From: an uncultured Clostridia bacterium
Lineage (GTDB): Bacteria; Bacillota; Clostridia; TANB77; CAG-508
NCBI GenBank assembly: GCA_948875265.1
Contig: CAQRYF010000008.1
Location: 839-27,680, forward strand
Direction: 5' to 3'
Length of the DNA stretch: 26,842 nt
Numbering within the stretch: position 1 is the first letter of the stretch; every line of letters begins with the position of its first letter. Of this stretch, positions 1 through 6,926 are shown one piece after another. Below the pieces are notes generated by a model, which saw nothing but the letters and a program-made list of their open reading frames with translations, was not told the DNA's origin and did no database searches. Made by a program: the position numbers and the translations under genes.

Positions 1-11
1 CCCCCTGCCAT

Positions 12-47
12 AAAATAATCTTACAATTTATATTGTAAGATTATTTT
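12..47. terminator. Bidirectional hairpin terminator at the left edge
   Basis: A perfect 15-bp inverted repeat (12-26 with 33-47) with a 6-nt loop. It has A-rich sequence on its left and T-rich sequence on its right, so it could stop transcription in either direction. It separates whatever lies left of the window from the M23 peptidase gene. Confidence 0.75.
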
Positions 48-132
48 TTAGTCTTTTACTTCAAAGGTTTATTCAGATATTAATAATACAAAGAATATTT
101 TTCAATTATATTCAAACTATAAAAAAACATAT

Positions 133-146
133 GAGGTGATTTTATT
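133..146 (+). promoter_or_regulatory. Shine-Dalgarno and candidate ATT start of the M23 gene
   Basis: GAGGTGA at 133-139 fully matches the 16S anti-SD and is followed, after four bases, by ATT at 144-146. An in-frame TGA at 132-134 closes the frame upstream. No ATG, GTG or TTG exists in frame until 189, 50 bases beyond the SD. ATT is a known rare start codon (E. coli infC). Confidence 0.5.
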
Positions 147-725
147 TATAAACAGATTAATATTTCAATAATTATAATTTTTTTTATTATGCTATTTATT
201 TGTATATTTTTTATTCCCTTTATTAATTCAAACACATTATCAAATATCAATATTGATTCTGAAGTTATTGATTTTAATCCAAATGGATTTGTTTGGCCTC
301 TTCCTGGATATACACGAATAAGCTCATATTTTGGAAAACGAAATTCTCCTACAAGTGGAGCTTCTTCTTCTCATTCTGGAATTGATATTCCTGCTCCTCC
401 TGGTAGTAAATTTATTGCAGTGGCAGATGGAGAAATTACTTTCACTAACTTTCTAGGTGCTGGCGGTTATACAATTACTCTTTCTTTTGATAATTTTAAA
501 GTTAGTTATTGTCACTGTGATCCTAATTTTATTGTAAAAGTTGGAGATAAAATAAAACAAGGTCAAATCATTGGATTTGTTGGTCCTAAAAATGTATATG
601 GAGTAAAAGGAAATCAATATTTTGACAGTAATGGTAATCCTACAAATGGAGCTACTACTGGGCCCCATTTACATTTGGGAATTAGAATTGATAATAAGTA
701 TCAAAATCCTTTAGACTATTTTTAA
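144..725 (+). CDS. M23 (LytM-type) membrane-anchored metallopeptidase, probable ATT start
   Basis: Zinc metallopeptidase expected to cut peptide cross-bridges in peptidoglycan outside the membrane. Counting from the first ATG (189), the M23 zinc motifs are complete: H62-x3-D66 (SHSGIDI), H109 in SYCHC, and H160-x-H162 (GPHLHLG). The domain spans about residues 38-178, so the protein is little more than an anchor plus a catalytic domain. ATG 189 has no ribosome site and would give a hydrophobic N-terminus without positive charge. A strong GAGGTGA lies at 133-139, and the frame is open from 135; ATT at 144 would start an N-terminus with Lys ahead of one long hydrophobic segment. I therefore prefer the ATT start. 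It is the only gene in the left 13 kb on the plus strand and is convergent with the zinc-ribbon gene. The domain is certain; the start and any role in sporulation are inference. Confidence 0.85.
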   Translation: MYKQINISIIIIFFIMLFICIFFIPFINSNTLSNINIDSEVIDFNPNGFVWPLPGYTRISSYFGKRNSPTSGASSSHSGIDIPAPPGSKFIAVADGEITFTNFLGAGGYTITLSFDNFKVSYCHCDPNFIVKVGDKIKQGQIIGFVGPKNVYGVKGNQYFDSNGNPTNGATTGPHLHLGIRIDNKYQNPLDYF

Positions 726-733
726 CAATAAAA

Positions 734-766
734 AACTCTAATACTTTCTCAATGAGTATTAGGGTT
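734..766. terminator. Terminator shared by two convergent genes
   Basis: A 12-bp stem (734-745 with 755-766, one G-T pair) with a 9-nt loop. T-rich sequence follows on the plus side and a run of A precedes it, so it can end both the M23 transcript and the minus-strand zinc-ribbon/efp transcript. Confidence 0.75.
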
Positions 767-783
767 CTTTTATTACAACATTA

Positions 784-1245
784 CTACATATCATCATCTT
801 CATCGCCACAACCACTGCATCCTCCGCAATGGCCAGAGCAACTATGGTCATCATTTTCTGTATCTCCTGACCAATCTAATTCTATTATATTACTACATTC
901 TGGGCATTCAATTTCTGTTTTGTTTTCATCCACATCAATTATAAATTCATAATTACAATATGGACAAACAATTTCAAAATCAAATCCTTCTTCAGAATAT
1001 ATATCTTTTTCTATATTATCAATTACTTGTTGCATTTTAGACATTTTTTCATCTAATTGTTTTTGAGTTTCCTCTAATTTATCAATTTCTTCTTTTTTGT
1101 AAGTTATTATATAATCCATTTGATCCATCATAACATCCAAAAAAGAAGCAAATCTTCCTTTTACATATTCTAAATCTTTTTTATTTGTTATATTTTTTTC
1201 TATGTCATCTAAAAAACTTTTATATTCGTTTTTTAATACACCCAT
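784..1245 (-). CDS. CD1247-like coiled-coil and zinc-ribbon protein
   Basis: A 153-residue protein. Residues 1-85 are charged and helical, with a probable coiled coil around 55-85. A zinc ribbon follows with two CxxC pairs (CPYC and CPEC), then a tail of alternating Cys, His and Gly ending in acidic residues (GHCGGCSGCGDEDDDM). This layout matches the clostridial family called CD1247 N-terminal domain protein, which I recall sitting beside efp; its function is unknown. The start is ATG 1245, placed 8 bases after AAGGTGA (1254-1260); an earlier ATT in the same frame lies within that ribosome site. It lies 17 bp after the efp stop and is probably cotranscribed with it. Stop is TAG. Confidence 0.8.
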   Translation of the reverse strand: MGVLKNEYKSFLDDIEKNITNKKDLEYVKGRFASFLDVMMDQMDYIITYKKEEIDKLEETQKQLDEKMSKMQQVIDNIEKDIYSEEGFDFEIVCPYCNYEFIIDVDENKTEIECPECSNIIELDWSGDTENDDHSCSGHCGGCSGCGDEDDDM

Positions 1246-1262
1246 TTTGTTAATCACCTTTC

Positions 1263-1829
1263 TTAAACTCTTTCCATATATTCACAAGTTCTAGTATCTA
1301 TTTTTAATATATCACCAATATTTACAAACATTGGAACTTGTAATTCTAATCCAGTTTCCAAAGTTGCTGGCTTTCCTGAAGTTGTTGTTGTGTTTCCAGC
1401 AAATCCTGGTTCAGTATATGTAACTTCTAACTCAACAAATGTTGGTGGTTCTACCGCAAATACATTTCCTTTAAATGAAAGTATTGTAACTTCCATGTTT
1501 TCTTTTAAATATTTTAAGCAGTCTCCTAATTGGTCTTCATTTAGTGGTATTTGATCATATGTTTCATTATCCATGAAATAGTATAATCCTCCATCATTAT
1601 ATAAATATTGCATAACTTTCTTTTCTATTTCTGCTGCTGGAAATTTATCTGAAGGATTAAATGTTTTTTCTAATGTTGCTCCTGTGATAACATTTTTTAG
1701 TTTTGTTCTTACAAAAGCTGATCCCTTCCCTGGTTTTACGTGTTGAAATTCTACTATTCTATATACATTTCCTTCCATTTCAAAAGTGGTTCCATTTCTA
1801 AAATCTCCTGCTGAATATACTGATGCCAT
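1263..1829 (-). CDS. efp: Translation elongation factor P
   Basis: Relieves ribosome stalling at polyproline stretches. The 188-residue length fits the family. The KOW-like N-terminal domain carries the tip loop VKPGKGSAF, with Lys35 at the position that is modified in other EF-Ps. The two OB domains follow, ending in the standard motif for targeting to P-site tRNA (VPMFVNIGDILKIDTRTCEYMERV region). The frame is open 18 codons upstream, but ATG 1829 has a GGAG site at the right distance and gives the usual MASVYSAGDFRNG start. Downstream of the M24 aminopeptidase gene, as in many Clostridia. Confidence 0.97.
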   Translation of the reverse strand: MASVYSAGDFRNGTTFEMEGNVYRIVEFQHVKPGKGSAFVRTKLKNVITGATLEKTFNPSDKFPAAEIEKKVMQYLYNDGGLYYFMDNETYDQIPLNEDQLGDCLKYLKENMEVTILSFKGNVFAVEPPTFVELEVTYTEPGFAGNTTTTSGKPATLETGLELQVPMFVNIGDILKIDTRTCEYMERV

Positions 1830-1932
1830 AATAATTTCTCCTTTCAATTTATATATATTTTCTCTGTATATTTTAAACTTCATTTATTTTACTACAAAAT
1901 CGCTTTAAAATCAAGCTTTTTATGAAATTTCA

Positions 1933-1957
1933 CATTTCTAGACCCGACCCCAAAATG
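1933..1957. repeat. Third copy of the GGGTCGGGTCT palindromic repeat
   Basis: A 25-nt element matching the two copies at 4386-4410 and 4459-4483 with three substitutions. The core AGACCCGACCC is identical, and the CATTT/AAATG ends can pair. It lies between the M24 and efp genes. Confidence 0.6.
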
Positions 1958-1958
1958 A

Positions 1959-1984
1959 AAAAATTATATTATAATATAATTTTT
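1959..1984 (-). terminator. AT palindrome overlapping the 3' end of the M24 gene
   Basis: A 26-bp perfect palindrome with no spacer. On the minus strand it is followed by a T run, and it includes the stop codon and last codons of the aminopeptidase gene. It could act as a weak terminator, or partly uncouple M24 from efp. Confidence 0.45.
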
Positions 1985-3022
1985 CTCAGATTTCGTTAAA
2001 CTTATACAGCCAAATTTTGTTATTTGAACAGTATCTTCTATTCTTACTCCAAATTTTCCTGGTATATAAATACCTGGCTCGTTTGTTACTACCATATTTT
2101 CTTTTAATTGTGTATCTGTTCTATAACTAATATATGGTGCTTCATGTATTTCCATTCCTACTCCATGACCTAAACTATGAATTAAATCATGTCCATTTAA
2201 TTTAAAGTCATTTTCTACCATTTTAGTAAGTATTCTCGTACTAACACCATCTTTAAATGCTTCTTGTGTTTGTGTCTGATTTTTTAATACTAAATCATAT
2301 ACTTTCTTTATTTCTTCTGGAATATCTCCTACAAAAAATGTTCTTGTCATGTCTGAGCAATATCCGTTTACTTTACATCCCATATCAATTGTTATTATAT
2401 CTTTTTCTTGAATTTCTCTTTCGGTTGGTACTGCATGAGGTTTTGAAGTATTTTCTCCCGATGCTACTATAGTTTCAAAAGATAATCCATCTGTTCTTTG
2501 TCTATAATATTCCTCTATTTCATTTGCTATTTGTTTTTCTGTCATACCTGGTTTTATATATGTTAAAATGTATTCAAAACAATTATCTGTTATTTCACAA
2601 GCTTTTTGTATATTACTTATTTCTTCTTCATCTTTTATCATTCTTTGTTTTTCTATTATTTTTTCTGTTTCAACTAAATTATTTATTTTATATTTTCTTA
2701 TAAATTCTTTATAATCAGCATACGTTACATAGCTTTCCTCAAACCCCACATTTTCACAAAACATGAAGAAATTTTCATAATCATCTTTTGAAACATCATG
2801 TACATCATAAACAATTATTTCATCAAACAATGTTAATGTACTATGTACATCCTCAATATACCTACCATCTGTTATATATATGTTTTCTTTTCTAGTTAAT
2901 AGAAGAACTCCTTCTGCTTCTATATTAGTTAAATATTTTATATTTATTGGATTTGATATTATTAGACCTTGTAAATCCAAACTTGACATTTTATTTCTTA
3001 GCCATTGCAACTTAGGATTCAT
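1964..3022 (-). CDS. M24 family Xaa-Pro aminopeptidase
   Basis: Removes N-terminal residues preceding proline from peptides, using two metal ions. Numbering from the upstream ATG (3028), a creatinase-type N-terminal domain (about 5-125) precedes the pita-bread domain. All five metal ligands are present: D215 and D226 (TIDMGCK, CSDMTRT), H288 (GHGVGMEIHE), E317 (TNEPGIY) and E331 (RIEDTVQ). The accessory His198 (KPHAVPT) is present too. ATG 3028 touches its GGGGG, so ATG 3022, six bases from the GGGG, is the better start. It lies between the prepilin peptidase gene and efp; the M24-efp pairing is common in Clostridia. Confidence 0.93.
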   Translation of the reverse strand: MNPKLQWLRNKMSSLDLQGLIISNPINIKYLTNIEAEGVLLLTRKENIYITDGRYIEDVHSTLTLFDEIIVYDVHDVSKDDYENFFMFCENVGFEESYVTYADYKEFIRKYKINNLVETEKIIEKQRMIKDEEEISNIQKACEITDNCFEYILTYIKPGMTEKQIANEIEEYYRQRTDGLSFETIVASGENTSKPHAVPTEREIQEKDIITIDMGCKVNGYCSDMTRTFFVGDIPEEIKKVYDLVLKNQTQTQEAFKDGVSTRILTKMVENDFKLNGHDLIHSLGHGVGMEIHEAPYISYRTDTQLKENMVVTNEPGIYIPGKFGVRIEDTVQITKFGCISLTKSEKNYIII

Positions 3023-3048
3023 TTTCATCCCCCATTTTATTTCATTTT

Positions 3049-3801
3049 TTATCCCTTATACATTCCGAGAGTAAATATTTGCATTAATACTGCTTTTATT
3101 TGTTCAAATGGAATATACATACTTATGTATGTTGCGATAACTATAAATGGCCCAAATGGTATGTATTCATCCGTTTTTTTAATCTTTGTTATTAACAATA
3201 TAATACTAAGAACTGCTCCTATTAAGAAAGATACTAATGTTATAATAATGATATTTGATAATCCAAAATATAGTCCTAATGCCCCCATTAATTTGACATC
3301 ACCAAATCCCATTGCTTCTTTACCATAAAATATTCCTCCTACTAATGTTATAAGTAAGAATATTCCCCCACCAGCAAGCATTCCAAGTAACATATTAATT
3401 GTTATTGCTACATTTGATAATCCATATATAAAAGCAAATATAATACCAATTTCAAACATTGTTAAGTTTAATCTGTTCGGTATAATCTGTAACTTATAAT
3501 CTATTACAAATGCTGATAATAACATTGGTGTTAATATTATAAATTTTACTAAATCTAAATTAGCAATTAATGTATCTTGTATTCCATATACATATATTAA
3601 CGTTACATATATTACTGAATTAATTAACATTAATATATAATTTGGTTTAAAATTTATTTTATATTCTCTTATAATATCTTTAGAAATTATACTTCCGTAT
3701 TCTGGCAACCTCTTATTTAACCAATCTACCAATTGCCCCGCAAATAATCCTGCTATTGCTGCTATTACATAATACACGATATGTACATCATTTAAATACA
3801 T
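3049..3801 (-). CDS. A24 prepilin (leader) peptidase without a methylase zinc motif
   Basis: Aspartyl membrane protease expected to cut class III leader peptides of type IV pilin-like proteins on the cytoplasmic side. The 250 residues hold about seven or eight membrane segments. Both catalytic aspartates are visible: D101 in VIDYKLQIIPN and D168 in the GFGDVK motif. The N-terminal part keeps a trace of the family sequence (GLFAGQLVDWLNKRLPEYGS) but has no CxxC pairs, so N-methylation activity is doubtful. ATG 3801 lies inside the last codons of yqeG (14-base overlap), which suggests translational coupling. No pilin or pilus assembly gene is in the window. Confidence 0.9.
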   Translation of the reverse strand: MYLNDVHIVYYVIAAIAGLFAGQLVDWLNKRLPEYGSIISKDIIREYKINFKPNYILMLINSVIYVTLIYVYGIQDTLIANLDLVKFIILTPMLLSAFVIDYKLQIIPNRLNLTMFEIGIIFAFIYGLSNVAITINMLLGMLAGGGIFLLITLVGGIFYGKEAMGFGDVKLMGALGLYFGLSNIIIITLVSFLIGAVLSIILLITKIKKTDEYIPFGPFIVIATYISMYIPFEQIKAVLMQIFTLGMYKG

Positions 3802-4306
3802 TATTTTTCTCCTTTGTTTGTTGACTCTTATATTTGTTTTTTATTTTGTTCTCTATTGGCCTTTTCCATGCAGTATACCAAAAATCCTTTTCTTTTATTG
3901 GATCTACTAATATTGTAAACATTTTACACCTATTACCACCAAGTATATCTGTAAATATTTGATCTCCAACTACTGCTATTTTTTCAGAATCCTCATTTAA
4001 TTCTTTCTTTATTTTTAAAAAACCTCTCTTTAATGGCTTTTTAGCAAAAAATTTATATGGTATACCTATTTTATTAGCAACTTCCTTTACTTTTTCTTTC
4101 TTATTAGTATTTGATAATATATATAATTTTATCCCTTGTCCTTTTAATTCTTCTGCCCATTTAACTATGCTATTTGATAAATTTTTATTATAATCTATTA
4201 ATGTGTTATCAACATCTAAAATCAATACTTTTAATTTATTTTTTTGTAAAAATTCAATTGTTATATCTTCCACTCTTTCAAAATACGCATTTGGATATAA
4301 TATCAT
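3788..4306 (-). CDS. yqeG: YqeG family HAD-type phosphatase
   Basis: Cytoplasmic HAD-superfamily phosphatase (IIIA type), related to phosphatidylglycerophosphate phosphatases; the bacterial substrate is not firmly known. Motif I is LDVDNTL with nucleophile D31 and D33. Motif II is the SNT of YILSNTN, a Lys follows in the KKPLKRGFL segment, and motif III is GDQIFTDILGGN. The 172 residues match the family. ATG 4306 has GGAGG five bases upstream. It is the first gene of the minus-strand run yqeG, prepilin peptidase, M24, efp, zinc-ribbon. The C-terminal tail (about 150-172) is rich in Lys and Asn and looks disordered. Confidence 0.92.
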   Translation of the reverse strand: MILYPNAYFERVEDITIEFLQKNKLKVLILDVDNTLIDYNKNLSNSIVKWAEELKGQGIKLYILSNTNKKEKVKEVANKIGIPYKFFAKKPLKRGFLKIKKELNEDSEKIAVVGDQIFTDILGGNRCKMFTILVDPIKEKDFWYTAWKRPIENKIKNKYKSQQTKEKNNVFK

Positions 4307-4381
4307 CTTTTCCTCCGCTAGCTAAAATATCAATTCTATATTATCAATTCGTATTACTTTTGTCAAGGATTTTAAATGAGT

Positions 4382-4487
4382 TTCCCATTTTAGGGTCGGG
4401 TCTTAAAATGAGAATTTAATATTTATAATTTATTATTTTGAGTAGCAAAAAAAATTCCCATTTTAAGACCCGACCCTAAAATGGGAA
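4382..4487. repeat. Head-to-head pair of GGGTCGGGTCT palindromic elements
   Basis: Two exact 29-bp inverted copies (4382-4410 and 4459-4487) face each other across 48 AT-rich bases. Each copy is itself a hairpin: CATTTTA and TAAAATG ends around an 11-nt core. With the diverged copy at 1933-1957 this makes three copies near gene ends in 2.6 kb. The form (short hairpin unit, conserved asymmetric core, inverted pairs between genes) is that of REP/BIME-like elements moved by Y1 transposases. No transposase is in the window. Confidence 0.7.
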
Positions 4488-4491
4488 TTTT
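4451..4491 (-). terminator. Terminator of sleB, built on one repeat copy
   Basis: A perfect 15-bp stem (4451-4465 with 4477-4491) and 11-nt loop AGACCCGACCC. On the minus strand it is followed by a T8 run. It begins 2 bases after the sleB stop codon. Confidence 0.85.
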
Positions 4492-4492
4492 C

Positions 4493-5177
4493 TTATTTAC
4501 AAAATCTATGCTTTCCTATTGTTACAGTCATAGGTCTTGACCATATCCATTTATTAGTTGCTGTTGATGGATTAAAATAATATATGGCTCCATAGCTTGG
4601 GTCCCAACCATTTAATGCATCTTGTGCAGCTTTTCTAGCTGTACTATCTGGTGTTAGATTTATTTGTCCATCTCTTACTGCATCAAATGCTCCTGATTGA
4701 TATATAACTCCTGATATTGAATTTGGAAAGGAACTGCTTTTTACTCTATTCATTACAACTGCTCCTACTGCAACTTGTCCGTGTATATGGTTCTCCTCTA
4801 GATTCTCCATATATAATTCTAGCTAAAAGATTTACGTTACTTGAATTACTAGAACTTGAAGTTGAACTAGAGCTATATATTCCCATTGCTCTTAATGTTG
4901 CTGGTCCAGCTATACCATCTTGTGTTAATCCATTTTTTCTTTGGAAATATTTCACTGCATTTACTGTTTGAGTCCCATATATTCCATCAATATTTCCGTT
5001 ATAATATCCCCATCTTTTCAATTTAGTTTGTATTTGTGTTACCTCACTACCTCTTGACCCATATTTTGATAAAGCTTCTACTTCATTATTTTCAAATAAT
5101 ATAGCAAATATAGTAATTACAATTCCTATAAAAGCAACAATAAATATAGTAATTATTTTCTTTTTATTCTTTAACAT
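4493..5177 (-). CDS. sleB: Spore cortex-lytic enzyme SleB, needs one +1 frameshift
   Basis: Degrades spore cortex peptidoglycan at germination. With the C of the in-frame CGG at codon 133 skipped, the product is about 227 residues. It has an N-terminal membrane anchor or uncleaved signal (8-27) and a PG_binding_1 domain (about 40-98, SRGSEV through DGIAGPATL). A Ser/Asn linker (101-115) is followed by the Hydrolase_2 (SleB/CwlJ) domain with catalytic Glu125 in YGESRGEP. The second frame carries GQVAVGAVVMNRV, the normal continuation of this domain, through to GKHRFCK. Unshifted, translation stops 11 codons after the CGG and loses nearly all of the catalytic domain. ATG 5177 follows AAGGTGAT; an in-frame GTG at 5186 lies inside that site. 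It has its own terminator and stands alone. It is either functional through frameshifting or a recent pseudogene. Confidence 0.88.
4779..4781 (-). other. CGG +1 frameshift site in sleB
   Basis: Codon 133 reads ACA CGG ACA in the upstream frame. Dropping the C gives ACA GGA CAA (Thr-Gly-Gln), and Gly-Gln-Val-Ala-Val is the usual SleB sequence there. Deleting a G instead would give Arg at the conserved Gly. Confidence 0.8.
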
Positions 5178-5179
5178 AA

Positions 5180-5235
5180 AAATCACCTTAATTGATAAAA
5201 TTTTCTTTTTACTATTTTTATCATTAAAGTGATTT
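5180..5235 (-). promoter_or_regulatory. Long hairpin that buries the sleB ribosome-binding site
   Basis: Plus-strand 5180-5200 and 5216-5235 are inverted copies with one mismatch (G-U in RNA) and one bulged base, around a 15-nt loop. In the sleB leader the 3' arm contains the AAGGTGA Shine-Dalgarno and ends three bases before ATG 5177. Folded, the ribosome site is paired. It could regulate translation, or act as an attenuator because TTTTT follows the 3' arm. Confidence 0.6.
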
Positions 5236-5264
5236 ATTATACATTTTTGGAAATTTATTTTCGA
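5236..5264 (-). promoter_or_regulatory. Possible vegetative promoter upstream of sleB
   Basis: On the minus strand a TATAAT (5236-5241) preceded by TG lies 17 bases after TCGAAA (5259-5264), four of six matches to TTGACA. It abuts the leader hairpin, so a start about seven bases downstream would clip the hairpin's 5' arm. A forespore sigma promoter was not recognisable. Confidence 0.25.
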
Positions 5265-5581
5265 TTTAAGATTTCATTTTTATTTTCTTGACTTAAATAA
5301 TTTGTTTTTTGAGATAAAATTCTAAGAATTTCTATTGTTTCATCTAAAATTTTATAGATTATAATATAATTTTTCATAACTATTCTTCTAATATAATAAT
5401 TTTTATTAATATCAATACACTAATACATATATGGAGAAATTTTTAAATCGTCCATTTTATCTTTTAATTCTGTTTTGAAATTTAAAACTGTTCTATTAGA
5501 ATATTGTTTTAAGTATTTACAAATTTCTTCATAATCCATTTGTGCCATGGTTCTTTGTTTGATTTTATATTTTTTATAGAT
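5255..5581 (-). pseudogene. Decayed RelE/ParE-type toxin of a toxin-antitoxin pair
   Basis: A continuous frame, overlapping the end of the antitoxin gene, encodes a RelE/ParE-like protein. An N-terminal strand KYKIKQR is followed by a helix with MDYEEICKYL, then the family's typical C-terminal stretch YYIRRIVMKNYIIIYKILDE and IEILRILSQKTNYL. Two defects are visible. An in-frame TAG (5420-5422) lies after PYMY, and no standard start exists at the N-terminus: ATC stands at 5579-5581, about 8 bases after GAGGTG, where a start would be expected. ATG 5548 would begin after the first strand and give only 42 residues before the TAG. TAG is a normal stop in this genome (murB and the zinc-ribbon gene). 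These toxins usually cut mRNA or poison gyrase; this one is probably dead. Confidence 0.7.
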
Positions 5582-5745
5582 ATTCTTTCACCTCTTTTTG
5601 CTCTTTGTTCTCTTTTTAATTCTCTTTTAGTTTCATTAATAGATTTTTTTATATAAGAATCAAAATCTACTGTAATACCATACTTTTCTGACTCGTACGC
5701 TAATTCTAGCATAGCTAAATTCTCTTTTTCATTAAACTCTATCAT
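5509..5745 (-). CDS. Probable antitoxin of the decayed toxin-antitoxin pair
   Basis: A 78-residue acidic-to-basic small protein with a good start: AAGGAG nine bases before ATG 5745. Residues 1-35 (FNEKENLAMLELAYESEKYG) look like a short dimerising helical domain. Residues 36-55 are a Lys/Arg/Glu helix, of the kind that wraps a toxin. It sits just upstream of the RelE/ParE-like remnant and overlaps it by about 70 bases, more than usual, so its last 20 residues may be a secondary extension. The family is not certain from sequence alone; position is the main argument. An antitoxin kept after toxin loss can still repress its promoter or neutralise related toxins. Confidence 0.6.
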   Translation of the reverse strand: MIEFNEKENLAMLELAYESEKYGITVDFDSYIKKSINETKRELKREQRAKRGERISIKNIKSNKEPWHKWIMKKFVNT

Positions 5746-5787
5746 TTTCTTTTATCTCCTTATACGATATCTTACTACACCAAATTT

Positions 5788-5838
5788 AAAAAAGTCAAGG
5801 AAAATCGTTCGACAAAAACTGACATTCCTTGATTTTTT
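5788..5838 (-). terminator. Terminator downstream of holA
   Basis: TCAAGGAA (5795-5802) pairs with TTCCTTGA (5825-5832), extended by flanking A6 and T6 with one base unpaired, around a 22-nt loop. On the minus strand a T run follows. It ends the murB-to-holA transcription unit and insulates the toxin-antitoxin remnant. Confidence 0.7.
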
Positions 5839-5846
5839 GTTACTAT

Positions 5847-6869
5847 TTAAGAACAATATGCACAAAGTATACTTTCTAATCCAACTTGTAAATCTATCAA
5901 TCCATTTTTATAATTATAATCTAAATCTCTTAAACTTTGTAAAATCTCTGATAACTCATTAATTTTAAAATATTTTGCTTGCATTTTATATTTATTTACT
6001 AAAAAAGATTGATTCGGTTTTAAATTCAAACTACTTGCTACATCTCTATTATTATTTATAGCTATTTTAACTAAATATATTTTTTTAAAGTGATTATATA
6101 AAGTAATTAGTATTTTTTGAAGTGGTTCTTTTGCATATATTAAATTGTTAAGAACCTCTAAAGCTGTGGCTGTATCTTTTTTCCCTAGACTATCTGTTAA
6201 ATCAAATATAACACTTTCTAATTTTTTTATTGATAATTTATCAATATCTTCTTTTTCTATTTTTCCATTTTCTCCTGCATATTCAATCAATTTTCTAATT
6301 TCATTAATTAAATCTTGCATATTAGTTCCACAACATTCAATAAAATACCTTAAAACATTACTGTCTATTTGCACTTTATAACTATTACATATTGCCTTCA
6401 TTCTTTTTTCTATTTGTATAGGTTTTTGAAAATCAAATTTGCACACATTTCCTAATTTTTCTATTATTTTATATAATTCTTGCTTAATATCTGCCTCTTC
6501 TTCAACAAAAACTAAAACAACACTAGAGTCTATAATTTTAATATTTTCTTCTATATATTTACTAATCTTTTCTTTTAGCTTTGTCATCTCTGCATTTTTT
6601 CGTTTTCCTTCTTTTCTGAATAAACCTGTATTTCTTGCAATAATTAATTTCTTTTCATATCCAAATGCTGGAGTCTCAATGTTTGCTATTAGTTCATTTA
6701 CATTTGTTTCATCTATAGTAATATAATTTATGCCTTTTATGCACTCTCCAAATAAAGTTCTTATCTTTTTTAAAGAAGTCTCTAACAAAAATAGTTCTTC
6801 TCCATATAAAAGATATAAACTTTTTAGATTTCCATTTTTTAATTCTGTTTCTAATTCTGTTATTATCAT
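5847..6869 (-). CDS. holA: DNA polymerase III delta subunit
   Basis: Clamp-loader subunit that opens the beta sliding clamp. The 340 residues match the bacterial delta family. The N-terminal domain holds the hallmark LYLLYGEELFLLE (18-30), followed by KLIIARNTGLF and the Asp/Glu-rich segment ahead of the second domain. The C-terminal collar domain has the typical LSEILQSLRDLDYNYKNGLIDLQVGLESIL motif across about 307-336. No Walker A is expected in this subunit. The SD before ATG 6869 is weak (AGTGATT). It is last in a same-strand run behind murB, yvcK, the glucosidase and a membrane protein. Confidence 0.93.
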   Translation of the reverse strand: MIITELETELKNGNLKSLYLLYGEELFLLETSLKKIRTLFGECIKGINYITIDETNVNELIANIETPAFGYEKKLIIARNTGLFRKEGKRKNAEMTKLKEKISKYIEENIKIIDSSVVLVFVEEEADIKQELYKIIEKLGNVCKFDFQKPIQIEKRMKAICNSYKVQIDSNVLRYFIECCGTNMQDLINEIRKLIEYAGENGKIEKEDIDKLSIKKLESVIFDLTDSLGKKDTATALEVLNNLIYAKEPLQKILITLYNHFKKIYLVKIAINNNRDVASSLNLKPNQSFLVNKYKMQAKYFKINELSEILQSLRDLDYNYKNGLIDLQVGLESILCAYCS

Positions 6870-6926
6870 AATTAATCACTTTTATCCTTAAACTATATTT
6901 ATTTTTATACAAGTATTACTTAAAAT

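Noticed and set aside
1830..1883. 18-residue N-terminal extension of EF-P
   Set aside because: The extension has no ribosome site and no counterpart in the family; the GGAG site and normal N-terminus support the start at 1829.
4746..5186. sleB break as a release-factor-2 type frameshift (SD-like stimulator plus slippery P-site codon and stop)
   Set aside because: No stop codon sits at the shift point, no SD-like stimulator lies just upstream, and the P-site codon ACA cannot re-pair one base on.
5420..5422. TAG in the toxin read as an amino acid
   Set aside because: murB and the zinc-ribbon gene end in TAG at the natural protein end, so TAG is a working stop here; decay is simpler.
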